Below, one piece after another: positions 17,092 to 26,075 of a stretch of DNA of 64,000 nucleotides (its first letter is position 1; every line of letters begins with the position of its first letter). Location of the stretch: NCBI RefSeq assembly GCF_900104795.1, contig NZ_FNTG01000001.1, positions 1,984,001 through 2,048,000 on the forward strand, written 5' to 3'. A program made the position numbers and the translations under genes. Below the pieces are notes generated by a model that was not told the DNA's origin, searched no databases, and saw nothing but the letters and a program-made list of their open reading frames with translations. The stretch is from Burkholderia sp. WP9 (GTDB lineage Bacteria > Pseudomonadota > Gammaproteobacteria > Burkholderiales > Burkholderiaceae).

Positions 17092-18304
17092 GATCGAGAT
17101 CAATTCGCCGAAACGGCTGCGTCACCTGAAGCTCGCCGGTATCGTCGCGCTGCTGGCGGCGGCGGGCGTCGTGGCAAGCGGCATTGCCAGCCGCGTGCAT
17201 GCGAAGCAGGAACTGACCACCTGGTCGGCCCAGCAAGCCGTGCCCACCGTGGTGGCCTATACCCCGAAGCACGATCTCGCCGCACCGACGCTGGTGCTGC
17301 CAGGCCGCCTGTCCGCCTTCGTCAACGCGCCGATCTATGCGCGCGTGTCGGGCTATCTGCATGCGTGGTACGCGGACATCGGCACGCATGTCAGAGCCGG
17401 TCAGTTGCTTGCCGACATCGATACACCCGATCTCGATCAGCAATTGCAGCAGGCGCGTGCCGACTTGCAGAACTCGGTGGCCAACGAAAAACTCGCGGCG
17501 TCCACCGCGCGCCGCTGGACGCAGATGTTGCAGCAGGACTCCGTCTCGCAGCAGGAAGCGGATGAAAAGACCAGCGATCTCGTCGCCAAACAGGCGACCG
17601 TCGCCGCCAACGAGGCCAACGTGCGGCGCCTCGAAGCGCTCGAATCCTTCAAGCGTATTACGGCGCCGTTCGACGGAATCGTCACCGCCCGCACGACAGA
17701 CATCGGCGCGCTCATCAATGCGGGCGGCGGCAATGGGCCCGAGCTGTTCTCGGTGTCCGACGCGCGCCGGCTGCGCGTCTACGTGAGTGTGCCGCAAGAT
17801 GAAGCGGCCGCCATCCAGCCCGGCATGAACGCCACGCTGACCGTTCCTGAGCGTCCGGGCGTGAAATTCGATGCGAAGCTGGTCGACACGGACGACGCCA
17901 TCACGCCCTCTTCGGGCACCCTGCTCGTCCAGCTCGCGGTCGACAATCACGACGGCGTCCTGATCCCCGGCGAGTACACCGAGGTGCACTTCGCCTTGCC
18001 GGCCAATGCGCACGCGTTGTCGATTCCGGCGAGTTCGTTGATCTTCCGGCAGAACGGTTTGCAGGTCGCCGTGGTCGGCAAGGACAATCGCGCGCTACTC
18101 AAACCCGTATCGATCGCGACCGATCTCGGCACGCATGTGGAAATCGCATCGGGTTTGAATGCCACTGATCGCGTGATCGACAATCCGCCCGACTCCATCG
18201 CGTCGGGTGATGAAGTGCGCCTGCAGAGCACCGCAAGCGGCACGAGCGGCACGAGCGACACTGCCCTGGCGGGCCGGCGCGCGACGGAGAGCACCCATGG
18301 ATAA
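17081..18304 (+). CDS. RND periplasmic adaptor (membrane-fusion protein)
   Basis: The 407-aa HlyD/AcrA-family adaptor links the permease to the outer-membrane factor. An N-terminal membrane anchor (LKLAGIVALLAAAGVVASGI) is followed by the lipoyl half (VSGYLHAWYADIGTHVRAGQLLADIDTPDLDQQL), a coiled-coil hairpin (about 115-190), the second lipoyl half (ITAPFDGIVTARTTDIGALI) and a beta-barrel domain. Its ATG overlaps the last 11 bases of the permease gene, and its stop overlaps the next start. This order (permease first) is less usual than adaptor first. The C-terminus is Ser/Thr/Gly-rich. Confidence 0.93.
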   Translation: MSTEIEINSPKRLRHLKLAGIVALLAAAGVVASGIASRVHAKQELTTWSAQQAVPTVVAYTPKHDLAAPTLVLPGRLSAFVNAPIYARVSGYLHAWYADIGTHVRAGQLLADIDTPDLDQQLQQARADLQNSVANEKLAASTARRWTQMLQQDSVSQQEADEKTSDLVAKQATVAANEANVRRLEALESFKRITAPFDGIVTARTTDIGALINAGGGNGPELFSVSDARRLRVYVSVPQDEAAAIQPGMNATLTVPERPGVKFDAKLVDTDDAITPSSGTLLVQLAVDNHDGVLIPGEYTEVHFALPANAHALSIPASSLIFRQNGLQVAVVGKDNRALLKPVSIATDLGTHVEIASGLNATDRVIDNPPDSIASGDEVRLQSTASGTSGTSDTALAGRRATESTHG

Positions 18305-19787
18305 ACGCCGTCTATGCATGGCACTGGCGGCCGCGGCGATGCTGAGCGGCTGCTCGTTCGCGCCGACCTATCACACGCCGGCGACCAGCATCCCGGCGAC
18401 GTTCAAGGAAAGCGGCCCCTGGCAACTCGCTCGCCCCGCCGACCGGGTGCCGCGCAATGCATGGTGGAGCGTGTATCGGGACCCCGTGCTCGACCGCCTC
18501 GAAAAACAGGTGGCGGCCGCCAATCCGGACGTGGCTGCGGCCATGGCGCGCCACGACGAAGCCACGGCCTACCTCGCGCAAGCCCGGTCGGGTTTGTTCC
18601 CGACGATCGGCGCCGAAGCGTCCGTCGAACGTCAGCGCCAGTCGGATAACCGGCCGCTGCGTGGCGCGGGACAACCTTCCGCGTACGGCGCCAATACCGT
18701 CGATGTCGGCATCGCCTACGACCTCGACCTGTGGGGAAAAATTCGCAATGAAGTTGCCGCCGGACGCGCAGCGATGCAAGCCAGCGAGGCCGATCTGGAA
18801 TCTGTACGCCTCAGCCTGCAGGCGAACCTCGCGAGTGCCTATTTCAACTTGCGAGGACTCGACGCCCAACAGCAACTGCTCGGCGATACGATCGACACTT
18901 ATCAGCGTGCTCTCAAGCTCACGCTAAGCCGGCACGCCGGCGGCATCGCGTCGGACCTCGACGTGTCGCGCGCGCAGACACAGCTCGACACGGCGCGCGC
19001 GTCCGCCGACGACATCGCCGCGCGGCGCGCGCTCTACGAACACGCCATCGCGAGCCTGACCGGCGCACCCGCACCGAACTTCACGCTCGGCGCCGCGGCC
19101 GGTTCGGCTTACCTGCCGTCCATTCCGACCGGCGTGCCGGCGGCGCTTCTGCAACGGCGGCCCGACATCGCCGCGGCCGAACGACGCGTTGCCCAGGCGA
19201 ACGCGCAGATCGGCGTCGCCAAAGCCGCGTTTTTCCCGGATATTTCGCTCGGCCTCGACGGCGGCTATCAGAGCGACACGCTCTCGCCCTGGCTCATGGC
19301 GCCAAACGAAATCTGGTCGGTCGGGCCGAGCCTCGTGTTCACGCTGTTCGACGGTGGCCGCCGGGCCGCGATGACCGAGCAGGCTCGCGCCAGGCTCGCG
19401 GAGAATGGCGCGAAGTACAAGGCCACCGTGCTGCTCGCTTTCCAGCAAGTCGAAGACAGCCTCGCGCAACTGCACCATCTCGGCGACGAAGCCACGCAAC
19501 AGAACGCGGCGCTCATCGCCGCGCAACGCACCTTGACGCTTTCAATGTCGCGCTATCGGGACGGTGTCGTCAGCTATCTGGACGTGGTGACCGCGCAGAC
19601 CACCGAACTCAACACGCAGATCGCCGCGCTGAACCTCGATACGCGGCGTTTGCAGGCTTCCGTGCGGCTGATCGAAGCATTGGGCGGCGGCTGGTCGGCC
19701 GAGGGCGTCAGCAGCCCGCATGACAATGGAGCAACGCAAGTGCGAGTGCAGGCTGCCAGGGTAAGCGTTGCCGGCGCCACGAGTTGA
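18297..19787 (+). CDS. RND outer-membrane factor lipoprotein, NodT family
   Basis: The 496-aa TolC/OprM-like channel starts with a lipoprotein signal (MALAAAAMLSGCSFAPTYHTP, lipobox LSGC) and shows two outer-membrane-efflux repeats. Typical family pieces are WWSVYRDPVLDRL, DLDLWGKIRNEVAAG and LLQRRPDIAAAERRVAQANAQIGVAKAAFFP. The ATG at 18297 gives ATGGATAA overlap with the adaptor stop; an in-frame longer start inside the adaptor gene lacks the lipobox context. It completes the pump encoded by the two preceding genes. Confidence 0.93.
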   Translation: MDKRRLCMALAAAAMLSGCSFAPTYHTPATSIPATFKESGPWQLARPADRVPRNAWWSVYRDPVLDRLEKQVAAANPDVAAAMARHDEATAYLAQARSGLFPTIGAEASVERQRQSDNRPLRGAGQPSAYGANTVDVGIAYDLDLWGKIRNEVAAGRAAMQASEADLESVRLSLQANLASAYFNLRGLDAQQQLLGDTIDTYQRALKLTLSRHAGGIASDLDVSRAQTQLDTARASADDIAARRALYEHAIASLTGAPAPNFTLGAAAGSAYLPSIPTGVPAALLQRRPDIAAAERRVAQANAQIGVAKAAFFPDISLGLDGGYQSDTLSPWLMAPNEIWSVGPSLVFTLFDGGRRAAMTEQARARLAENGAKYKATVLLAFQQVEDSLAQLHHLGDEATQQNAALIAAQRTLTLSMSRYRDGVVSYLDVVTAQTTELNTQIAALNLDTRRLQASVRLIEALGGGWSAEGVSSPHDNGATQVRVQAARVSVAGATS

Positions 19788-19872
19788 CGCGAACAACAGC
19801 GCATGGAGAAGTCGCCGGCTCGTTGCCGGCGAATCTTGCGTTTCCGTCGAGCGGGCAATCCCCGCGCTACGC

Positions 19873-21051
19873 TCAGAACCTGTGCCGCATTCCGACCGCG
19901 ACCACGGCCTGGCGATCATTCGAAGAAGCCGCCAATGAATAAATCGAGGCATTGGCTAGCACTGCGATGCCGTCCGCGCCCGAGACGCGTTGATACACGC
20001 CCTCCAGATACAGATCGGTGCGGCGCGACAGCGCGTAGTCCGCCTGCAGCATGAACTGATTCCATCTCGGAGAGACACTCTTGCCGGCGTCACTGAAATG
20101 CCCATCGGTCAATGTATAAGAACCACCGAGCATAAACGCGGGGGTGACTGCATAGCGCGCGTTCAGTTCATAGTTATTGAAGGTCAGCAGATCGCCGTTG
20201 AGCGTGGAATAGACACCGCCTTGCGTGATCTGGTGCGGGTCGTCGAGCATTGTGCGCGTGAAGACGAGGCCGACCGTCGCGGCGCCGAACGTGTACCGCC
20301 CCGCCGCCCCCAGAATGCGTTGACGCGCGCCGGTCAAGGTCGCATCGCCGTCGCTGCTGCTCAGCGCGCCGCCCGTATTATTGGGCTGATTGACACCGCC
20401 CGGCTGGTTAGCCTGCAGATAGGCGACCGCCAGATTGAACGGGCCGCCCGCCCATTGCGCACCAAGGCTATAGGCGTTGTTGTCGCTAAAGCCGCCCGCC
20501 GCGTTACTGAACGCGTAGGCGCCGCCCAACGTAACGCCGTCATAGGTTGCGCTGCGCAACTTCACCGAATTGTTCATGCGCAGATCGTTGTTGAGGTTAT
20601 CGTTATCGAATGGGTGATCTGCAATGTTGCCGCCGAAACCCGAACCAGTCGCGGACAGCGGTGCGACGAAATCCACCAGAAAGTCGTATTGCCGGCCCAT
20701 TGTCACGCTACCCCACTGCGTACTCGCGATACCGACCCACGCCTGCCGGCCGAATTCATCCCCGCCGTTGGAGAACTTGCCACTGTCGATATTGAAACCG
20801 TTCTCGAGATCGAAGATTGCGCTCAGTCCGCCGCCCAGATCCTCGTTACCGCGCAGCCCCCAACGATCGGTACTTACGTTGCCGCTTTCCATCATCCAGT
20901 TGCTTTTTCCGCCGGTGCCCGCCTTCTGGTTGCTGATGTAGTCGAGCCCCGTATCGAGCGTGCCGTAGAGTGTCACGCTGCTTTGCGCGTGCGCTGCCGC
21001 GCAGAAGGTGCCGGCCAGCGCGACGAGAGTGGTTGCCAGTGCTTTGTTCAT
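19873..21051 (-). CDS. General porin, OmpC family
   Basis: The 392-aa outer-membrane trimeric porin has a signal peptide ending TFCAAAHA before QSSVTLYGTLDTGLDYI. The barrel pattern includes RWGLRGNEDLGGGLSAIFDLENGF and the loop FGRQAWVGIAS, and the protein ends with the C-terminal Phe (GMRHRF) needed for barrel assembly. The ATG at 21051 begins the signal peptide; a longer frame to 21150 adds an unlikely leader. It is convergent with the RND operon. A box resembling TAAA-N3-AGTTTCAT lies on its strand 123-137 bp upstream. Confidence 0.93.
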   Translation of the reverse strand: MNKALATTLVALAGTFCAAAHAQSSVTLYGTLDTGLDYISNQKAGTGGKSNWMMESGNVSTDRWGLRGNEDLGGGLSAIFDLENGFNIDSGKFSNGGDEFGRQAWVGIASTQWGSVTMGRQYDFLVDFVAPLSATGSGFGGNIADHPFDNDNLNNDLRMNNSVKLRSATYDGVTLGGAYAFSNAAGGFSDNNAYSLGAQWAGGPFNLAVAYLQANQPGGVNQPNNTGGALSSSDGDATLTGARQRILGAAGRYTFGAATVGLVFTRTMLDDPHQITQGGVYSTLNGDLLTFNNYELNARYAVTPAFMLGGSYTLTDGHFSDAGKSVSPRWNQFMLQADYALSRRTDLYLEGVYQRVSGADGIAVLANASIYSLAASSNDRQAVVAVGMRHRF

Positions 21052-21376
21052 GTCTGATTCCGGGTAAGAGAAGGCGCCGGTCCGCGCATCGCCAGACCGA
21101 CCCCGCACACCGTGCGGGTAGCCGCAATGTAGATAGCCGCAATGACACACCCGTGATCAAAACCGGTCGCTCAATGAAACGTTTTTTATCTTCATGACAT
21201 GCGTACTGCGGGCAACCCATTCATCGGCTAACAGACGCTTCAACGGATAAATATCTTTTCATGCACACACCGCCGATCCGCTAAACCCGGTTGTCTATCC
21301 TTCTCATCAACCGATTCGCGAGCGCATCCAGGTTCGCGCATCGGTCTCACCCAATCTGATTTGTGAGGATTACGAC
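21052..21376. promoter_or_regulatory. 325-bp divergent promoter region (porin / DUF4148) with near-match box D
   Basis: It holds two direct copies of TAGCCGCAATG (21119-21129 and 21134-21144, period 15). On the minus strand at 21188-21174 it holds TAAAAAACGTTTCAT, one mismatch from TAAA-N3-AGTTTCAT. Both precede the porin gene. The right end (21361-21376) carries the GAGGA ribosome site of the DUF4148 gene. Confidence 0.45.
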
Positions 21377-21652
21377 ATGAAAACCCTGACACTCGCCATC
21401 GCTTTCATCGGCGCCACCGCAACGGCTTCAGCCTTCGCTCAATCGACTACTGCGGCAAACCAGCAGTCCGCCGCGCCCTCCATGCAAGTGGCCGCGAATA
21501 GCACCGCGGCGGTCAACGCCGCCGGCTCGTGGATTCCACCTTATGGCCAGTCCACCGGTGAAAAGACGCGTGCTCAGGTCTACCGGGAACTGGTACACGC
21601 GGAGAAAGACGGACAACTCGCGTATCTGAATTCGACGATTTACGCGCACTGA
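21377..21652 (+). CDS. DUF4148-type small secreted protein
   Basis: The 91-aa protein has a clear Sec signal peptide (MKTLTLAIAFIGATATASAFAQ, cut after AFA) and a short mature part with GEKTRAQVYRELVHAEKDGQLAYL, which resembles the DUF4148 core (TRAQVxxELxxAExxG). The family is small, periplasmic and of unknown function in Burkholderiales. The ATG at 21377 has GAGGA upstream. It is divergent from a porin gene and followed by a small lipoprotein gene. Confidence 0.82.
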   Translation: MKTLTLAIAFIGATATASAFAQSTTAANQQSAAPSMQVAANSTAAVNAAGSWIPPYGQSTGEKTRAQVYRELVHAEKDGQLAYLNSTIYAH

Positions 21653-21694
21653 GATACCTGTAGTGCACGATCAAATTTCTCGCCAACGATATCG

Positions 21695-21850
21695 ATGAAT
21701 TTTCGCACCGCGATTAAACGATCCACCCGTTTCGCCGCTGCCGCAGTTGCCGCCGGCCTGCTGTTATCCGGTTGCGCGACGGCACCTTCTAGCACTGCCG
21801 ACAACTGCGTCGGGCCACCCAGTTTTTGCAACATCTATTTTGGTTCCTAG
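21695..21850 (+). CDS. Small lipoprotein, 51 aa
   Basis: A 51-codon frame begins MNFRTAIKRSTRFAAAAVAA and continues with the lipobox LLLSGC (Cys27), then a short mature tail with two more Cys (DNCVGPPSFCNIYFGS). It should be lipidated and anchored in a membrane. The basic n-region, Ala-rich core and perfect lipobox make chance unlikely. It lies 42 bp after the DUF4148 gene on the same strand and ends just before a strong bidirectional terminator. The two Cys in the tail could form a disulfide. No family recognised. Confidence 0.7.
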   Translation: MNFRTAIKRSTRFAAAAVAAGLLLSGCATAPSSTADNCVGPPSFCNIYFGS

Positions 21851-21853
21851 AAA

Positions 21854-21889
21854 AAAGAGCGCGCTAACCTTACGGCTAGCGCGCTCTTT
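21854..21889. terminator. Bidirectional intrinsic terminator
   Basis: AAAGAGCGCGCTA (21854-21866) and TAGCGCGCTCTTT (21877-21889) form a 13-bp perfect stem with a 10-nt loop. Reading on the minus strand the stem is followed by a run of T, so it ends the porin gene at 21908. It also sits 4 nt after the lipoprotein stop. Confidence 0.85.
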
Positions 21890-21907
21890 CTGCCAACAGC
21901 TTCAGCC

Positions 21908-23023
21908 CTAGAACGAGTGCCGCACGCCAACCCGGCCGACCACCTGCTTGCCGTCAGACGACGGATCGAAGCCTGCAATTTGCGCCACTGCGCCGCCGCT
22001 CGCCTTTTGCAGGGCGGCCAATGCATACACGGCGGTGCGTTTGGACAACTCGTATTCCGCGCTCAGATTGAGCTGCTGATACTTCGGCTCCTGACCGGTC
22101 GCGTGATTCCTGCCATCCGTGTAGGTATAGCCCGCTGCGAGATTGAGCTGACTGGTCGCCGCGAAAGTGCCGGCGAATTCGTAGTTCTGGAATTTGACAT
22201 CCTGACCCGCGTCGCCCTGCTGAAAATCGACGTTGGTGAAGTTACCCATTACCTTGAACTTGCCGAGTTGATACGAAGCACCCGCGGCAAAGATGCCCTG
22301 ACTGCGCGCATTGGCCAGATAGTTGCCGTACACCGCATTGGTAAATCCCGAGCCGTTCTGATAACTCTGGATCGACTCCTCGGGATCGTTCACGCGCAGA
22401 TAGCCCGCGCCAATGGAGAACGGCCCGTTCGTGTACGAGGCCGCCGCGCTATAAGCCGCATTATTCGAGAACTGCCCCGCCTGACCGCCGAACGAATAGA
22501 GCGCTTCGCCGGTGAAGCCGCCGATAGTGGGACTCGTGTACTTCACGGCGTTGCTGATCGCGAAGCCGTTATCGAGGTTATCCATGTCGTTGGGGTGGGA
22601 GAAATACCAGCCGCCATAGCTATCGTTGAGCGAGAACGGTTCGATCAGATCGACGATCGGATCCCACTGCCGCCCGAGGGTGATAGTGCCGGCCGTCTGA
22701 CTGGCGATTCCCACGTAGGCATTACGCGAGAAAGCGAGTCCGCTGCCGAGGCTGCCATTGGTCGAATTGAAACCACTCTCAAGATCGAAAATGGCGGACA
22801 GGCCACCCCCGAGATCCTCCTTGCCTCTGAGCCCCCAACGGCTGCCGGCGCTGACACCACTGGCCATTTGGTAGAGACGGTTGCCATTGACGTTGCTGGC
22901 AAAGTCGATACCCGTATCGAGAATTCCGTAGAGAGAAACGCTGCTCTGCGCATGCGCGGAGGATGCGATGCCGACGCAAAACAGTGCCCCGACCAGACGC
23001 ACCAGCTTCATCTTCTGATTCAT
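21908..23023 (-). CDS. General porin, OmpC family (second copy)
   Basis: The 371-aa outer-membrane porin has a signal peptide ending GIASSAHA before QSSVSLYGILDTGIDF. It shares the framework of the porin at 19873 (RWGLRGKEDLGGGLSAIFDLESGF, C-terminal VGVRHSF), but the loops differ. The ATG at 23023 is preceded by AAAGGTG. It ends at a strong bidirectional terminator and is followed upstream by the two-component gene group on the same strand, with 222 bp between them. Having two porins beside two regulators suggests osmotic or stress-linked control, which is inference. Confidence 0.93.
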   Translation of the reverse strand: MNQKMKLVRLVGALFCVGIASSAHAQSSVSLYGILDTGIDFASNVNGNRLYQMASGVSAGSRWGLRGKEDLGGGLSAIFDLESGFNSTNGSLGSGLAFSRNAYVGIASQTAGTITLGRQWDPIVDLIEPFSLNDSYGGWYFSHPNDMDNLDNGFAISNAVKYTSPTIGGFTGEALYSFGGQAGQFSNNAAYSAAASYTNGPFSIGAGYLRVNDPEESIQSYQNGSGFTNAVYGNYLANARSQGIFAAGASYQLGKFKVMGNFTNVDFQQGDAGQDVKFQNYEFAGTFAATSQLNLAAGYTYTDGRNHATGQEPKYQQLNLSAEYELSKRTAVYALAALQKASGGAVAQIAGFDPSSDGKQVVGRVGVRHSF

Positions 23024-23245
23024 GAATCACCTTTCATTTAATTGAGGATGCCTGACAAAAGCGATCACACTACGATGTATGCGACCACGCCACGAATATA
23101 TCGGGATCAGAAATCACCACGCCTGCAAGACAGACTTTCAATTAATGCGTTGGATTTTCATGAACAGATCATTGACTCAGGCCGTAATGGCGGATCGGAG
23201 AAAACGGAAGGAATGCGTGAAAAAGAGACCAACCTGTCACCGGCG

Positions 23246-23953
23246 TCAAACCGAAACCTGATACCCAAACCGACTGACCGTCTCAATCCTGACCTCGGGC
23301 AAATCACCCAAAAGTTTTCTCCTCAACCGGGAAACGACAAGATTGACACTCGAAGGATCGACATCCTCCTTCTCCGGCCAGGCATACCGAATAAGCTGAT
23401 CCCGTGCCACGGGCGCATTCACCTGCCTGATCAGGCACTCGAGCAGCAGAAACTCCCTACGAGTAACAGCGACCCTCCGCCCGCCAAAAACGAGCTCCCG
23501 CGTAGCCGCGTCGAGAGAAGGTTCATCGGCAGCATTCAGAACCGGAGAAAACGAAGTGGGACCAGAACCGCCAAACGCCACCCGTGCCACGCCAATACGC
23601 TGCAAAGCCTGCAACCGCTCATGCATTTCAATGAATGAATAAGGTTGACAGAAACAGGCATCCGCGCCGGCGCGCAAGACCTTGGTGCGATCCTGGGCGG
23701 TAGCCGCTCCCAGCACGGCGACGATCGCCGCGCCACTGCGCGCCGCGGCAAACTCCCCAATGAACTGCAGCAGGGTGGGATAAAAACCAACTTCCAGCAC
23801 CATCAAAACGATCGTATCGAAGGGTTCCTGAGTCGCGAGAAAGACCCCATCGCGCAGATCATCGGCACGCTGCAAACTGTGCGCGCTCTCTTGAAGCGCC
23901 TTGAAAAGCCACGCAGCTTCCGGATGAGCAGGACCCACGAAGAGAACACGCAT
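23246..23953 (-). CDS. OmpR-type regulator with a degenerate (pseudo-) receiver
   Basis: The 235-aa protein has a receiver-like N-half and a normal winged-helix C-half (about 140-235; VAVTRREFLLLECLIRQ, VNLVVSRLRRKL, ETVSRFGYQVSV). The receiver lacks the active site: the acid pocket is replaced by VGPAH, and the phospho-acceptor position in FDTIVLMVLEVGFYP is Met51. It should therefore not be phosphorylated in the usual way. It begins 36 bp after the histidine kinase gene on the same strand and is the third member of a regulator-kinase-regulator operon. It could act as a constitutive DNA-binding partner or bind another signal. Confidence 0.85.
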   Translation of the reverse strand: MRVLFVGPAHPEAAWLFKALQESAHSLQRADDLRDGVFLATQEPFDTIVLMVLEVGFYPTLLQFIGEFAAARSGAAIVAVLGAATAQDRTKVLRAGADACFCQPYSFIEMHERLQALQRIGVARVAFGGSGPTSFSPVLNAADEPSLDAATRELVFGGRRVAVTRREFLLLECLIRQVNAPVARDQLIRYAWPEKEDVDPSSVNLVVSRLRRKLLGDLPEVRIETVSRFGYQVSV

Positions 23954-23989
23954 TCACTACCCTTCAGGAACGAGAAAAAGAAACAGGAC

Positions 23990-25387
23990 TCACGCCAACG
24001 TGCTCGACCAGCATTCGATGGATATCCGGGTGCCTGGTTGCGCATTACCGATCTTCATGGTGAAGTCGTGCACCCGCATCACCGCGGAGACGATGCTCAG
24101 CCCCAGTCCGGAGCCGGCCAGATGCCGCGTGCTCTCGCCGCGATAGAAACGCTGCAGCACCGCATCGCGCTCGCCGGCGGCAATGCCTGGACCGTTGTCG
24201 ACGATATCCACCTGCGGCCCGGCTGCCGTCTGCCGCAGTTCCATACGCACCACGCCGCCTTCGGGCGTGAACTTGATGGCGTTGTCCACCAGATTGCTCA
24301 ATGCTTCAAAGAGCAACGCGCGGTCGCCGTAAATCGAATCCACCGGCTGGACATGGACAGAAAGCCGGATCGAACGACTCTCGGCAAGCGGCTCGTAAAG
24401 TTCGCCGACCTCGGTGATCAGCGTCTCGAGTTGCGTCTCGCCAAACCCGCCGCGCCGCTGCAATGTGCCGATCTCGGAGATGCGCAGCATGGCGCGAAAC
24501 CGGTCGAGCAGCGCGTCCGTTTCAGTGCGCGCGCGATCCACCAGTTTCGCGAGCGCGGCATCGTCGAGCGTTTCCGTGCGCTCCGCCGCGTGCGCAAGGA
24601 GGGTTCGCACATGCGCGAGCGGCGTGCGCAGATCATGCGCGATGCCGTCGCACGCACCCTTCACTTCGTTCATCAGACGCTCGACTTCGGCAAGCATATG
24701 ATTCACCAGATGCGCAAGCATATCCACTTCGTCACGTCCGCCGATCGGCAGACGCTGCGCGAGATCACCCTGCGCGATGCGCTGCGTGACGCGCCGGATC
24801 GCTTTCAGCCGGCGCATCTGCCGCACGCTCATCGCGAGGCCGCCGGCCACGCCGGCGAGCAGACAGAATACGCCGCCGCCCACCAGCGCATTGATGATGG
24901 TCTCGCGAATCCGCAGAATGTGCGTGAGGTCGCGCGCGATCACGAGCGTCGAGCCGTCCTTACGCCGCTCGGCCATGGCGCGCACCACCGGCGCCTGATC
25001 GTTGCGCCCCAGCGCAAGCGTCAGATCGAGCGTTTTGCCGCTCCGGTTAGTGGGCAACGCGGCCGGATACGCGAGCACGTCGCCGGCCAGCAGACGGCCG
25101 TCAGCGGCAAACAGACCGTAGTAATTGGTGTGCATGCGCTCATGTTCGATGCGCCGGTGAATCGCATCCGCAAGGTCCGAATCAGGCAGCGAATCGAAGT
25201 AGATCAGTTGCCAATCCATCACCACATCGGTCTCGCGCTCCATGTCGCCGGTCACGGCCCAGCCGATGAAGCCCAGCAACAGCATCACGGAAAACGAAAA
25301 GATGACTGCGTAGACGGAAAGCAGGCGAAAGGTGGTGGAGTGCCAGCGCCGCCCGAGCGCGGACTGAGCCGGGAAGGAAGTGTCCAT
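23990..25387 (-). CDS. Sensor histidine kinase, two TM segments with HAMP
   Basis: The 465-aa membrane kinase has TM1 at about 20-45, a periplasmic sensor of about 120 residues, TM2 at about 165-187 and a HAMP linker (RRVTQRIAQGDLAQRLPIGG). The HisKA phospho-acceptor is in DGIAHDLRTPLAHV (H251) and the HATPase has N-box NLVDNAIKFTP and G-boxes DNGPGIAAG and GSGLGLSIV. The start is taken as ATG at 25387, although a TTG precedes it. It lies 10 bp after the response regulator gene (25398-26075) and forms its cognate sensor. The signal is unknown. Confidence 0.92.
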   Translation of the reverse strand: MDTSFPAQSALGRRWHSTTFRLLSVYAVIFSFSVMLLLGFIGWAVTGDMERETDVVMDWQLIYFDSLPDSDLADAIHRRIEHERMHTNYYGLFAADGRLLAGDVLAYPAALPTNRSGKTLDLTLALGRNDQAPVVRAMAERRKDGSTLVIARDLTHILRIRETIINALVGGGVFCLLAGVAGGLAMSVRQMRRLKAIRRVTQRIAQGDLAQRLPIGGRDEVDMLAHLVNHMLAEVERLMNEVKGACDGIAHDLRTPLAHVRTLLAHAAERTETLDDAALAKLVDRARTETDALLDRFRAMLRISEIGTLQRRGGFGETQLETLITEVGELYEPLAESRSIRLSVHVQPVDSIYGDRALLFEALSNLVDNAIKFTPEGGVVRMELRQTAAGPQVDIVDNGPGIAAGERDAVLQRFYRGESTRHLAGSGLGLSIVSAVMRVHDFTMKIGNAQPGTRISIECWSSTLA

Positions 25388-25397
25388 CAAAATGTGC

Positions 25398-26075
25398 TCA
25401 TGCGAGGATATAGCCCGAGCCCCGCACGGTCTGGATCATCGGCGTCACGCCGGGCGGGTCGATTTTCTTGCGCAGGCGCCCCATGTGCACGTCGATCAGA
25501 TTGGTGCCCGGATCGAAGTGATAGCCCCATACCGCTTCGAACAACATGGTGCGCGTGATGGTCTGCCCCGCATGGCGCATCATGAATTCGAGCACGCGGT
25601 ATTCGGTGGGCAACAGGGCGATTTCCTCGCCGTCGCGCTGCACCTTGCGCGAAATCAGGTCGAGTTCGAGCGGCCCGACTCTCAATTGAGTTTCGAGTTG
25701 AGCAGTCGAAGTCTGACTGCGGCGCAGCAACACTTCGAGCCGCGCGGTCATCTCTTCGGGGTCGAAAGGCTTGGTCAGATAATCGTCGCCGCCGGCGCGC
25801 AACCCGCGCACCCGCTCGTCCACGTCGCCGAGCGCGCTTAACATCAGCACCGGCGTCTGGATGCCGATGCTGCGCATGGTGGTCAGTATCGTCAGACCAT
25901 CCACGCCGGGCAGCATGCGATCGAGCGTGATCACGTCGTAGTCTTCGCTAATCGCGCGGGCCATGCCGTCCCGGCCGTTGGCCACCCAGTCCACGGTGAA
26001 GCCACGGCTTTTCAGTTCACCGACAATTTCATTCGCGGTAATTTCATCGTCTTCGATCGTCAATACTCGCGACAT
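25398..26075 (-). CDS. OmpR-family response regulator, cognate to the adjacent kinase
   Basis: The 225-aa protein has receiver acid pocket EDD (8-10), D52 in VITLDRMLPGVDG and the KPF lysine, with a winged-helix output domain ending RGSGYILA. It closely parallels the orphan regulator at 12928 in both domains, so the two probably recognise similar DNA. The ATG at 26075 (MSRVLTIEDDE) is the conserved start; an in-frame extension to 26216 is not family-like. The kinase gene follows 10 bp on. A TAAA-N3-AGTTTCAT box lies 251 bp upstream in the divergent promoter region. Confidence 0.92.
   Translation of the reverse strand: MSRVLTIEDDEITANEIVGELKSRGFTVDWVANGRDGMARAISEDYDVITLDRMLPGVDGLTILTTMRSIGIQTPVLMLSALGDVDERVRGLRAGGDDYLTKPFDPEEMTARLEVLLRRSQTSTAQLETQLRVGPLELDLISRKVQRDGEEIALLPTEYRVLEFMMRHAGQTITRTMLFEAVWGYHFDPGTNLIDVHMGRLRKKIDPPGVTPMIQTVRGSGYILA

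Noticed and set aside
23645..25558. 637-codon plus-strand frame opposite the histidine kinase
   Set aside because: Shadow frame; the minus strand encodes the HisKA and HATPase motifs.
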